In this document: piece by piece, positions 47,653-59,383 of the stretch
Position numbering within the stretch: position 1 is the first letter of the stretch
Layout of the letters: each line of letters starts with the position of its first letter
From: Cercis canadensis
Taxonomy: Eukaryota; Streptophyta; Magnoliopsida; Fabales; Fabaceae
Reading direction: 5' to 3'
Assembly (NCBI GenBank): GCA_003255065.1
Contig: QAOA01002296.1
Span: 154,227 to 218,226, forward strand
DNA: 64,000 nucleotides
The notes under the pieces: model-generated
The model's input: only the letters and a program-made list of their open reading frames with translations
What the model was told of the DNA's origin: nothing
Database searches by the model: none
Made by a program: the position numbers and the translations under genes

Positions 47653-50600
47653 ATGGAATTGGAGGCTCTTTACTCGAAGCTCTATGATAAGTATGCTAAA
47701 ATCAAGGTTCTGTCTCTCTTTCTCTTTGTTCCTTTGATGATAAGTACATTGTTTTGTTGCTTGATGCTTGTAATTTAGCTGGTGATACTTGATAATCTCA
47801 AAATTGATGCTTAGAGAAGTACATACTTTGTGTATTTTATATTCAGTTATTCACATTTTTTCTGCTCTTTGGATGGACACTTATTTGGACCTTTATTTAT
47901 TTGTGAAATTATTTCAGCTTTGAGAATGAAATATGAATAAAATTTACAACTTATCTGGTGAGCGTTGTTAGTTTTTGATTCATGATCTTTTTTTCTTCTT
48001 CCAGAATAAGAAGCTGTCTGAGTTTGACCAGCTAAATAAAGAGCAAGAAGAAAAATTTGCGAATTTTGTGTCTGGTATGTATCTTCTTTATGCTTTTCAC
48101 CATTTTTATGCTCATTCAAAGTTTGTAAAGACTATGACTTATGCATAGTTTTCAGTCCTATACTCATGCATAAACCCATATTCTGGAGGTTTTAATAAGG
48201 ATTGTATTTGATTTCCTGGTTTCTTGTTCAGACTAGAACTTTTGTCTGTTCACGGTCTTTTCTTGTTCCTTTTTTCCCCCCCTAAAATTTACTATTTTAA
48301 GAATTTTGGGTTATGAATCTTAAAAGCATGATAAAAATACTGAAGCGTATTTAGCTGTGTCTAGTTTGGGCCATAGCTGTTGAGGTCTGTGTCAGGGATT
48401 CTGTCTTTTAGCATCTAGTTGGTTCTTTAGGTTCGAAACACTTACGCACTAGTGTTTATCCAGGAAGTATAAAGTAGATGCTTCTATGAACTAGTTTACT
48501 TGATAGTCTGTCTCCATTATTGCAGCTGCAGAAGAGTTGATAGAGCACTTGAAGAGCGAAAATGACCAGCTGCGTGGACAGGTCAATGACTTGAGGAGTG
48601 AAGTGGCTTCAATTAGGCATGCATTTCCAGTTTCCAGCTTTGTTCTCCTTTTGTTTATTTCTTGCTGTTTGGTTTAATTGTTACATTTCTTTCAACTTCT
48701 TCATCCTGGTGGATCCTTTGTGCAAGACTCAAAATTCAAAATATGTTACCTTCATGTCAGGCTTGCCAAAGACGAACAAGTAGCTGATTATCAAAAGCTT
48801 TTAATGGAAGAGAGCAAGAAATGTAAGACATGTGAATCATGTTAATAATGTTGCTTGAAACTCTTAAACTGCATTCCATAATTAGTGATAGAACCTGCAC
48901 AAAATGGGTTTCGATATATGTAGCATTCAATATATCATAGATGACAATTAGATAATGTGGAATAAAAGATTTTATATTAATATGGTAAGTAAATAATGGC
49001 AGAATTCTGTATCCATATTTCGTACTCAAATTGCTGCTGAAGAGCAACTTGGTCTGATAGTTTCTTTTTACCCTAGAACTTCCTGATGTGAGCCACCTCT
49101 AAAATGAGTTGGGACTAATGCTAAAAGGAGCCAAGGTAGACTACTTGGGTGAAAGCAGATATCTTGGGGTCTAAGGTCTTTCTCAAAATATCTATTTTAT
49201 CATCTTGAAGATTATTTATGAACAATTTATTGTTAAATAATTACAGTATAGATGATGAGAAAAAAAATCCAATTAATTGTTCCTAAGGAGAAGATTAAAA
49301 GTAATTGTTATTATGAGTATTCTTTAGATGGTTTTAATTTACTCTCTTGCTAATCATACAACATTTTCCAGGAGTTTTCTTATTGGGTTGAAATGTCTGC
49401 TGTGCAAAATATTTTTGCTTACTTCGGTTTTTTAAACCTTATATTATTATTGGACAGAATATGGTCTAAGTTGCTAAATTAAAAAATCAGTTTCCTTCTT
49501 TTTCTCTCTTATCTATCTGTTTTTTTTTTTTTTTTTTTTTTTTTTTTTCTTCTTCAAGAAATATAAGTGTTGCTTTTNTTTTTTCATTTTCTTCTTCAAG
49601 AAATATAAGTGTTGCTTTTTGGGTGTAGATTTTCCTACTTTACCTCTTCTTCCCTGTGCCTCTCCCCCCTTTTCCCATCTCATTTTTATCAGTTCCTCAT
49701 TCATATTCAGGAGTGTGAACTTTTGGCAGATGAAGCTCTTTCTGAAGAAGCTGAGAAGTTCCGAAAGCTGCATCAGGAAGGAAGTTTTGGTAAATCCAAG
49801 AATAACAATGATAATATGCCTGAAGACAATCAGTTTATGGCTAACTCCCATAGTTCATCCAGAAGAGTGACAAGTAAACGTAGTAGGCTTGATTCATCTG
49901 AAAAACAAGGCAGGTCAGCTTTTTGGGGAAATAGTGAAGATAATTCTGTGGTGAGAGAGTCATCACAAAACTTGTGTAAGAAGACTACCTCTGGTAAGGT
50001 GAGGATTTTACATCTGAAAAATGTAATATACATATATAAGTTTGCGTGTGTATATGTATGCAAGCATAGTTGTATGCAGATCCCAATTTCACACATTTGA
50101 TGCAGAAATATAAGTGCCTCTTTGTGTTGATATTTTCTTGTAAAACAGCTGCTGGAGAGCCGTACCAAGACTAATGACCAATCAGGTTGGTGTTAGCAAT
50201 TGATGTTTATGCTACTTTCTATGTGAATTATTTTGTTGGCTTATTTTATTGCTTCTACATTGCTTTTCACAGGTGTTGTTTTAGAGGAAAATGGTTCTGT
50301 ACTTTCTGATAACCGGTTAATTCAAGCTCTTTTTGAGTATGTACTGGGCATGAAATTATCCACTGATTATCAAACAGGACGAATGAGCATTTCAGCACTG
50401 CATCAATCAAGTGGTAATTCATAAATGATTTTTTTTTTCTCCTTTTGGTATCATTTAACCTTGATCCCCATGTATCTATTGTTTGTTTTGTGGAGTTAAC
50501 ACTTTACTGTTTTTTTCAGTCATTATTATTTACAGCTTGTTGCATTTTTTCTCTCGGTCAAATTCCTAAACGATGCTTTGGTTGTCTATAATTAACAAAC

Positions 50601-51089
50601 CTGTCAAACAGCATTGGACTTGCATTCCCTTCCTCTTATTGTAGGTTTTTAAGTCAATGCCTGGAAAGCTGCTTCTTTTATTCTCAATTCAGTGAAAAAT
50701 TCAAGGACCATGACCAATATTAGGCTCCTATTTTGTTTTGGGGTCACTTTTGGACAAATCAAATCATTGTTAGTTGGAGTTTGTAGAAATTCTTTACTTT
50801 AATTTATAGATTGAAAAAAGAGAATGTTGTTGTCATTCGATATTTGAGGAAGGAAAGGATCCTGGTTTAACATTTGCCTTTGATTGTGGTCATGATAGGT
50901 TACTCCTTTAGTTTAACTTGGGTAAGCAAAGCAGATGAAGAGGAAGCAGAGCTGCTGTACCATGCACTATCTCTTGGCACATTTGAAAGAGTAGCACCAG
51001 AATGGATGAGGGAGGACATCATGTTCAGCACAAACATGTGCTCCATCTTCTTCGAAAGGGTTTCCCATGTTATCAAGCTACACCACTGA
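47653..51089 (+). CDS. Coiled-coil protein with globular C-terminus (TITAN9-like)
   Basis: Exons: 47653-47706, 48005-48074, 48526-48616, 48761-48822, 49711-49998, 50149-50185, 50273-50413, 50899-51089, giving roughly 310 residues. The N-terminus (MELEALYSKLYDKYAKIK) leads into a coiled coil (NKKLSEFDQLNKEQEEKFAN, AAEELIEHLKSENDQLRG, LADEALSEEAEKF). A polar, serine-rich linker follows. The C-terminal module has LIQALFEYVLGMKLS, GYSFSLTWVSKADEEEAELL and TFERVAPEWMREDIMFS and looks like a compact folded domain. I believe this is the plant protein family that includes Arabidopsis TITAN9 (At3g20070), an embryo/endosperm-essential protein, but this naming is from memory. The intron after 48616 appears to use a GC donor (AG|GCATGC). 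The join between 48822 and 49711 is out of phase as written; a micro-exon or other boundary is missing, in a region disturbed by an N (49578). Confidence 0.75.
49548..49618. repeat. 30-bp direct duplication around N 49578
   Basis: TTCAAGAAATATAAGTGTTG precedes the N and recurs 43 bases later, next to a poly(T) run. It lies in the intron before the 49711 exon of the TITAN9-like gene and probably marks a mis-joined contig end. Confidence 0.75.
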
Positions 51090-51532
51090 GTTTCTGTTTA
51101 TGTAGCTTTGAGTTCAGTTGTTGTTGTTCTCAATCTCCCCCTTTTTCTTTGAGGTCATGAATCCATGTTTTAAATGTTGTGATTAGAACATTTGATAGAT
51201 TAATATGAGCGTGTTTGGCTGAAGACTTGCTTTTTTCTTACCATTTCTTATTGAACTTGCAAATTCCATTATTTCTTCTCCAATTAAAGGCATTTAAATT
51301 CCGAGATATGCCAATGAATAATGTGTAGGTTTGTGAACATCATAAAATTAATTTTGAATAGATTCCATTTGCACAAAAACAAAAAAAAATCCAAATTTAA
51401 AGGCTTTTCCAAACAAAATAAAAATAGAAGAAAAATTGCAAAAGCCTCTAAGCAGAAGATTAGAGAAAGTCCCTAACAATTCATCTACTTCATCATCTTC
51501 AGAGCTAACATTTGTACCACAACTCACACAAC

Positions 51533-53242
51533 TCATAAAACCTTCCTCATAATCTCATTGCACATTACTTCAACCTCACGGTATTTGTCATCAATGTCAT
51601 CCTTCTCTGCATGTTGGTTGTCATTTAACCACTTAAATGTTTCCTTCAACTTGTTCTCAATCTTTTCCTTGTAATTGGAGTCCATCTTTATGTCCTTTTG
51701 ATTAATAGCGATCTTCAATTTGTTAAGGTACCTTTCCAGCTTGTTTATGGGATCACCTATCTTCATGTCCTTTTCACCGAATTTCTCAGCTTCCGTAACC
51801 ATAATTTCAATCCCTTCATCACTGAGACGCTTATCGTGGATAGTGACTGATTTCGAATTCTTTGACGCCTTGTCCTCTGCTTTCACATGTAAGATCCCAT
51901 TGGCATCAACCATGAAGGTAATCTCAATTTGTGGCATTCCCCTGCCATAGCATAAGACACTCACATGGGACACGAGACACTAGCATGTGGCATGAAATGA
52001 CACGAGACATAGAAAACTTCAAAAAGAAAAGTCTTCAGAATCTACCTTGGGACTGGTAGAATGCCTGAGAGATTGAAACTCCCGAGTTCATAACAATCCT
52101 TTGTCAATGTTCCTTCACCTTCATAGACCTGAATTTTTGTTTTTCAAAGAAAAAATGCATGATCATATAAGAATAAGCCAAATGTAAGGGTTTATAATAA
52201 TAATAATAATAATAATTTAGTACTTTGGTTATGACTTTGAATTTGAATATAAAATCTACAAGTTCTGAGAATAATCTTAAAGTCACTCAAGCTACAAACT
52301 GTTTGGTTAAGGGTTTATTATTATTAATTATTATAAGTGTAAAGTTGTAATTATGATACCTTAATAAACACAGTGGTTTGCTGGTCTTGGTAAGTGGTAA
52401 TGATATGAGATTTCATGGTTGGTATAACGCTGTTCCTTNGACATGGGACACGAGACACTAGCATGTGGCATGAAATGACACGAGACATATAAAAATTCAA
52501 AAAGAAAAGTCTACAGAATCTACCTTGGGACTGGTAGAATGCCTGAGAGATTGAAACTCTCGAGTTCATAACAATCCTTTGTCAATGTTCCTTCACCTTC
52601 ATAGACCTGAATTTTTGTTTTTCAAAGAAAAAGTGCATGATCATATAAGAATAAGCCAAATGTAAGGGTTTATAATAATAATAATAATTTAGTACTTTGG
52701 CTATGACTTTAAATTTGAATATAAAATCTACAAGTTCTGAGAATAATCTTAAAGTCACTCATGCTACAAGCTGTTTGGTTAAGGGTTTATTATTATTAAT
52801 TATTATAAGTGTAAAGTTGTAATTATGATACCTTAATAAACACAGTGGTTTGCTGGTCTTGGTAAGTGGTAATGATATGAGATTTCATGGTTGGTATAAC
52901 GCTGTTCCTTTTGATCAATTTTGTCATAACACCACCAGCTGTTTCAATTCCCAAACTATGAGGAACCACTTCAAGGAGAAGTATATCTGAACTCTCTGCT
53001 TCTGTTGCTGATCCCAACAAAAACCCTAGATTGAATAAAAAGGACAGCAATGACAATGTAAGAGAAAAACAACCAGAAAGATTACTTTGGTTGGGATTTT
53101 TCCCTCAGTTTCTTACAAAACAAACAACGTATGACTACTACTGAACATGACAACGAAATAAATAAATCTTACCCGAAACTGTAGAAACAAAGAGAAGCGA
53201 GAACAATAGAGCTTTGATCTTGGCCATTCCAACCTTTCCCAT
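51533..53242 (-). CDS. Secretory BiP/HSP70-like protein lacking the ATPase domain
   Basis: Four exons join in phase to 251 residues: 53242-53173, 53025-52832, 52606-52524 (or its duplicate 52128-52046), 51941-51533. Exon 1 encodes a signal peptide, [20 protein letters not shown]. Exon 2 goes straight to the HSP70 interdomain linker ([19 protein letters not shown], from residue 37) and the substrate-binding beta-domain ([54 protein letters not shown]). Exon 4 ends with most of the helical lid ([19 protein letters not shown]). Canonical BiP has about 665 residues; the nucleotide-binding domain of about 370 residues is missing, replaced by a 147-bp intron. All splice sites are GT-AG and phases agree. 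BiP normally binds unfolded proteins in the ER and cycles with ATP; this product could bind but not hydrolyse. It ends KVL without HDEL. It may be a neofunctional gene or a young pseudogene. Confidence 0.8.
51963..52910. repeat. ~475-bp direct duplication around N 52439 in the BiP-like gene
   Basis: 51963-52438 and 52441-52910 are near-identical, both starting ACATGGGACACGAGACAC and ending AACGCTGTTCCTT, separated at N 52439. They differ by a few substitutions and by the length of a TAA microsatellite (longer at 52197-52216). The duplicate includes exon 3 and part of exon 2 of the BiP-like gene. Allelic contig ends placed in tandem would produce this. Confidence 0.85.
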
Positions 53243-54796
53243 CGTTTATCAATTAGGAACTATGCTTTCTCTTAAAATAAATTTTGGAGAACAAGGTAAG
53301 AGTTTTATATAGGTTGCCCTCCTCCACAAAAAAATTCTTAGGTAGAGTTCTACTGAGATTGTAACTCACCACATTAAATAGGGATAGTTAGTTTAAGAAT
53401 TTAACTATCTTACGGGACACCAAACGGCCTATGGTTGAGTGGTACTAAAAAATACTAAAGTTATTACTTGTGGGTTTTGTGTTTGAATTTAAAGTCGTAA
53501 CAAAGTAAAAAAAAAAATATATATCTTATGGGACACGGAAAAAAAAAAAAAACAAATATAGGCACTTTAATTGTGGTAAACACTTTAAATGCTCTCTTGA
53601 CTTGCTAAGTGAGCTACTCTGTTAAAAAATGGCATCTAATGGTCCTATTTATTTACCTCTGGATATTGTAATATAAAACCTCATAGATAGAGTATATTAT
53701 ACATATTTCTCTTTAGATTTGATAAAAGTACATAAACCTCTCATTTTGTTTTAGAAATTACAAAGACTTTCTCTTTTAGGTACAATTTAGAGTGGAGATT
53801 TATGTTATATTAGAGCAAAATAGAAAGTGGTATGTGTAACTTATGAAATAAGAAAGGGGAGTTTTAATTATTATAAACTATAAAGTAATAGAGGTTTGTC
53901 TTTTATTTTGGTCATAGATAAATAAAGTTTGTTTCCTTAATTGGAAATATGAATTTGAATATGTGACTTCAATTTTTTTTGGAAGATTTTTAAATTAATT
54001 ATGGTGTATGTGTTTGTATGAGATATCTAGACCGAGCATATAATCTCTTAGCTTTGACATTATCAAACTCGAACGAATAATAGTAGTTACACACTTGAAA
54101 AGATTCTCCGAAGTTGACTAGAGAAAAGTTTTAGATAAGTTCTATCAAGTAAATACAAACACCTGTAATGGTGTGCAGATAGGGGCCTCAACCCAAGAGG
54201 TGGTGTTCATTCTTGAACTAAAATTTAGAACAATAAAATCATATAGCATATCTAGATTATTGTTCACAAGTTTCATCTAATAGAATACATGACATAAACC
54301 TCCCAAAATTTGAGAAAATGATAAAGACCTCCCCTGTGGTTTTATTATTGATAAGAACCTCCCTTATTTAAATTCCTTACAGGGTAGAATCCTCCCCAGC
54401 AATACATATATCTTCAAAAGTTAACATAATTGTTGGAGTTAAACTATTTTGTCACTATTTTTTGTTCAAAAAATGTCATTATCTTATTGATGAAAGCAGT
54501 GGATGGTTCAGTAAGGCCTTTTAAAAGGCTTTGATTGTTGCCAATAGGCCTTGTTTGGCTAATTAACTGGTGCTCTTACCTGGTGATCTATAGAACCAAT
54601 TAAATACTGCTTCATGAATAAGCTTGGGATATTTTTGGAACAAAACAATGATAGCTTGCCTCATTGTATCAACTCTTTTCCAAGATACAACCATATGCAT
54701 TATCTCTCAAATAAAAGAGAAACGTGCCTTTTCCTTATTCCTCAATGTTCCTCAATGTCATCATATGGTTTTCTTCGTACTTGATTGGACCTCAAC
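53243..54796. other. Promoter of the BiP-like gene and spacer
   Basis: The first ~100 bases hold the leader and TATA box of the BiP-like gene. 53650-53960 and 54290-54430 show repeated words (ATAAACCTC, AAGACCTCCC, AAGAACCTCCC) typical of degraded MITE ends. The last ~300 bases before 54797 should be the tryptophan synthase 3' UTR. No gene seen. Confidence 0.5.
53303..53311 (-). promoter_or_regulatory. TATA box of the BiP-like gene
   Basis: On the minus strand TATATAAAA lies about 65 bases upstream of the ATG at 53242. The spacing allows a short leader. I saw no ER-stress element (CCAAT-N9-CCACG) in the first 150 bases. Confidence 0.6.
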
Positions 54797-57700
54797 TCAG
54801 GCTTTCACTTGAGGAATATTGGTCAGTGAAGCTTTCATCTTGTCATCTGAGAATGAGAGGTCAACCATATTACCTTGCAAATACTTCTCATAAGATGGCA
54901 GGTCAAAATGGCCATGTCCACACATTGCTGTCAGAATAACCTTGGCCTCTCCAGTCTCTTTGCAATGAAGAGCTTCTCTAATGGTGGCAGCTATGGCATG
55001 AGTTGGCTCAGGAGCTGGTATCAACCCTTCAGACCTTGCAAACTGTATGGCACCTGCAACAAAGTAACAATTTCATCCTCTATGATTCCACCCATAGTTG
55101 CATATGTTTGATTATAATTTTAAAGTCCCCAGTTCATAGTTACTAGATTTGCAGGTAGCTCCTGTATGCGGTACAAGAATATATATATATATATACACAC
55201 CATGAACGTTGTACCGGTATCACGATCTATAATGCTACACCTAGAACGTGGTTACTAGATTTGTGGGTTGCTTCTGTATGTGGTACATGAATATATATAT
55301 ATACACACGGAAATTCTATGATACTACATGTATATGCCATATCACATTGATGTGGCAAACATACGTAATTTTCATATTTTATGTTGTATTAGTAGTACGA
55401 TCTAGAATGCTACACCTAGAATGTGGTTTGGAGGAAGGTGTAGCGAATATGAATGGTAACTAGGAGCCAGTTATTATTGATTTCAATGAAGGGGAAAGTG
55501 AATTACCATGAAAGCACTCGGTTTGTGGAATTGAAATTGCTTCCATGAAACCCAACTCATAAATATGTGACAGTAATGGTGCCATTCCGTGGTAGCGCAA
55601 CCCGCCTGCAGATAAACACAATTATAATGCTGATGAAATCAACAAATCTGACATGAACTCTCTCAGCATAACAATTAGACTTACCAGCATGAATTGGATC
55701 AGGAATAAAGTCATGTCCAAGTGTGTGCATTTTCATCAATGGAGTCATCCCTGCTGTATCACCATAATCATATGCATACACCCCTTTTGTCAATGAAGGA
55801 CATGCTGTAGGTTCAACTGCTCTTATAACAGGATTGATTTTCTTATTGAGCTTCTCTCTAATGAATGGAAAAGTAAGCCCTCCAAAGTTGGACCCTCCGC
55901 CGGTACATCCTATAATGACATCTGCGGTTTCCCCCAGAGCTTCCATTTGTTTAAGACACTCTTCTCCAATAACAGTCTGGTGAAGTAAAACATGATTGAG
56001 CACACTCCCCAAACAGTACTTGGTATCAGCATTTTTAGCTGCAACCTCTACAGCTTCTGATATAGCTATTCCTAAACTCCCTGGGCTTGATGGATCTTCT
56101 TGAAGGATCCTCTGACCTGCCTCAGTGATCATAGATGGAGATGAGTGTACCTTTGCACCCCAAGTTTGCATCATCAATCTTCGATATGGTTTCTGATCAT
56201 AAGAAGCAGCTACTTGCCACACCTGCATAGCCAGAATATTATCATGCGCTCTAATTCTTGGCTAATTATGCTATAATAGAAGTGGTATCCATCCCTTAAC
56301 TAAAACTAACAATGTTAGGAACTCAAGCCCAAGAAGAGAGCCCAACCCAAAAGACTAGCCTATTAGGTGAGAGAGCTTCTTAGACTTAAGTACCATTTCA
56401 TACTTTCTTGTGAAACCGATGTGGGACTTCCCATATCGTAACATTACCCACCCCTTGAGAAGCCGGACGGCCCACTCTTGGCTGGGCACTCAGGGTGGCT
56501 GTCACTCTGTCTACCAGGTAGCCTTTTCCCTAGTTGCTCATTTCCAAGGTCGCCCCCTCCAGCTGCGTTTCCGACTCTCAATGAAAGCACCAATGTTAAG
56601 AACTCAAGCCCAAGAGGAGAGCCTAACCCAAAAGGCTAGCCTATTAGGTGAGAAAGCCTCTTAGACTTAAGTACCATTTCACACTTTCTTGTGAAACCGA
56701 TGTGGGACTTCCCATATCGTAACAAACAATTAGAATTATCATTGTTTATTTTACTTAATAGATATGTGGGTCTACTAAAACAGATGGCATGAATCATCCT
56801 AGTAGTCAATTCTACCCGTGTTATGGATACCACTTGTGGTATTGAATAATTGTTGAGTTGCACAATCACCACCAGCTTTTGTAGGGGCTAGGACAGATGC
56901 GGGTGCCAATTTTACTCAAAGTAGTGGTGGTAAGCAAGAAATTGCCCCAGATGACTTATTTCAAAGGACAGAAACTATATTCTTTTGTTTACATGAGTAT
57001 GTAATCAGAGATTTGTTTGACACACTTAATACAAGTACTAACAGGTAGCTGGTAAGACTCATTGAGAGATTTTTTTGATTGACCAAATCCATTTGGTCAA
57101 TCTGATATTTGTTCTTTCTGAATTTAGTGATTAGCAAATACTACCTCACAGCCAAGCCCAAATATGCTGCAAGCAAAGGCTAATGCACTCCCCCACTGTC
57201 CAGCACCAGTTTCTGTCACAACATTCTTGATGCCTTCTTGTACATTATACCAGGCTTGTGGAACAGCAGAGTTGGGTTTGTGTGATCCAGCTGGGCTCAC
57301 ACCTTCATACTTGTAGTAGATTCTGGCTGGTGTATCAAGAAGCTTCTCCAGCCTCCTGGCTCTGAATATAACCCAGATATATAAGAGACTTTGGAGAAAA
57401 GCCAGTGCTAGAACTTGGCTCAAATGATCAGCAAAGTGACAAAAATATTTCTCAAGCTATGTGGTACTTTGGCTACGACTCTGGGTTCAAACACGGAACT
57501 CACAAGCCCAGCCATAGGAGCATGATAACCAAGTACAACATAATCATATATATATATATATATATACAAACAGAACAAACAAAACAACCATATAAAGCCG
57601 AGGGATATTTTGATATTTTGCAAGTGCATCAGGCAATTCTAAAGAAAGCACGTGCATCACATTTGAGGGGAAAAATATGCACTGGGGAGTCTTAATCCCT

Positions 57701-58373
57701 AAGATTTTTCTGACCACATAACAGAAAGAAAATCTGCAGAAATAGAATCTGTATGTGGTAGCTAAACATACCTAATAAGAGGGGTTGGGCGCCAAAGGCT
57801 ATAGACATCACGAACCTCATCTGGTATATCTATGAACCTGTCACTGGTCATCTCCTGTTTAATCAACTCATCAGGAAAAAGAGGAGATAAATCTTCTGGC
57901 TTTACTGGTTCATAGGTCTTGGGATGCAATGGTGGAGGAGGTTTAACAGGAAGATCTGCAATTATATTGTACCACTGATGGGGGATTTCTATTGATTTAT
58001 CACCATCCAAAGCTGCTCTTGCTCTCAAGTTATGTGAAATCCCAAAATTCATTGGCCTTGTACTCAAGCCATAACGATGAGGCCATTGCCACTCAACTAA
58101 TAAAGGTAACCATTAACAAGAAGAAGAAGTGAGTAAATGAAAAGATCAACCAATTGAAATTCTTCATGAACTCTTGTATCCATATTATTTTAAGCTATGG
58201 ACAAGGCCAATAATGTTTTGCAAAATTAGTGGAGCTTAGGCTTGTATCAAAACAAGCTAGAATCATGAACAAGAGAAGAAACTAGTGGGTAATATAAGCA
58301 AAAACTTACCTTTGGATTGGAACCAAGATGAAGCAGGAAGTGAATTAGCAGAGAAAATACAGTGAGTGGCCAT
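54797..58373 (-). CDS. TSBtype2: Tryptophan synthase beta chain, type 2 (plastid-targeted)
   Basis: Six exons join in phase to 499 residues: 58373-58310, 58096-57772, 57361-57145, 56222-55685, 55605-55507, 55053-54797. It is a PLP enzyme of the TrpB2 class. Visible features: a Ser/Arg-rich N-terminus ([20 protein letters not shown]) fitting a plastid transit peptide; [18 protein letters not shown]; the PLP lysine in [13 protein letters not shown] (about K158) with the preceding glutamate in [25 protein letters not shown]; the phosphate-binding glycine loop [11 protein letters not shown] (about 307-317); and the C-terminal [19 protein letters not shown]. Plant type 2 beta chains (Arabidopsis At5g38530) condense indole with serine and, unlike classic TrpB, appear not to depend on an alpha subunit. 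Length fits the family (about 506). All introns are GT-AG. Intron 3 (56223-57144) carries a TRIM retrotransposon. Confidence 0.95.
56313..56724 (-). mobile_element. Complete TRIM retrotransposon
   Basis: Two direct 131-bp LTRs (56313-56443 and 56594-56724) each begin TGTTA(G/A)GAACTC and end CGTAACA, flanked by a perfect 5-bp target duplication AACAA (56308-56312, 56725-56729). The internal part is only 150 bp and noncoding. On the minus strand the 5' LTR is followed one base later by TGGTGCTTTCATTGAGAG, a primer-binding-site word, and the 3' LTR is preceded by a purine tract AAGGGGTGGG. Together these define a terminal-repeat retrotransposon in miniature in the same orientation as its host gene. 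Confidence 0.92.
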
Positions 58374-59383
58374 TTTCCCCTTCTGGTGAATTCCTCAAAG
58401 TATGGGACTAGTAAAAGTGTATGATGTTTTGTTTGCCACTTGCAGCAGGAGGAGGTTAGATTATTAATTTATTCAAAACGAGTTTCTCAATTTTCGATGA
58501 GAAGAATTTGAAGTGTAAGAATAAGGACATTGAGCAATAAATTTGATTAACAATAGTCTGCAGAAAGGTGGCGAAGATAATTATAACTAAGAGAAGAGTG
58601 ACAAAACTTCAAGACATCAATTTTGACTATAACCCCCAACGCCCTCTGTTCATAAAAACTACAAGACAGAAAGTTTAGTACATTTAATTGACTGAAATAG
58701 TTTTTTTAAATAAATATAATAAATTTAAATTATATTAACTATGAATATGACATTACTAGTGTATAAATCTAAATAATATTACAAATATGCTTATCGATTT
58801 AATCATTTTATTAAGAATAGAATAGAAAGACCCCAAAGGGGCTAATTTAACTATTGCTAGTTCTCAATAATGTTTTGCCAATAGATCTTAGTTAGTTCAA
58901 CTGATAAGCATTAAATTACTTCGTTTGTAAATGTTATGTTCAAATCTTATTATAAACAGTCATTTTTTAGTCGGTAATCTGTAAGTACTATTATAAATTA
59001 TCCTTGAGATTTGTGACATATTTTAACTTAAAAATAAAATAATTTTTTTTTATCCTAAATTTTTTATTAAAAAAATATTATTATGATTCTCATGATCATA
59101 TAAATAATAGTATAAATATTATTATGATTCTTATTATCGTTTTAACATTATTTATATATATGACCGCCAAATACTAGAGATACTTGATAATTTTCTTTAT
59201 GGCCACGGAGATATTTGATACTTGATACAAATAAATAAACATTATTGTGATCACGATTCCGATGGTCATTTAAACAACGGGAAAACAAAGAAATTAATAA
59301 TTACTCTCGGTAGTGTAGACTGTGTAGTAACACTGTAAAAGCACATGAATAAAAAAACAAAANTATAAAAATAAAGTGAGAGC

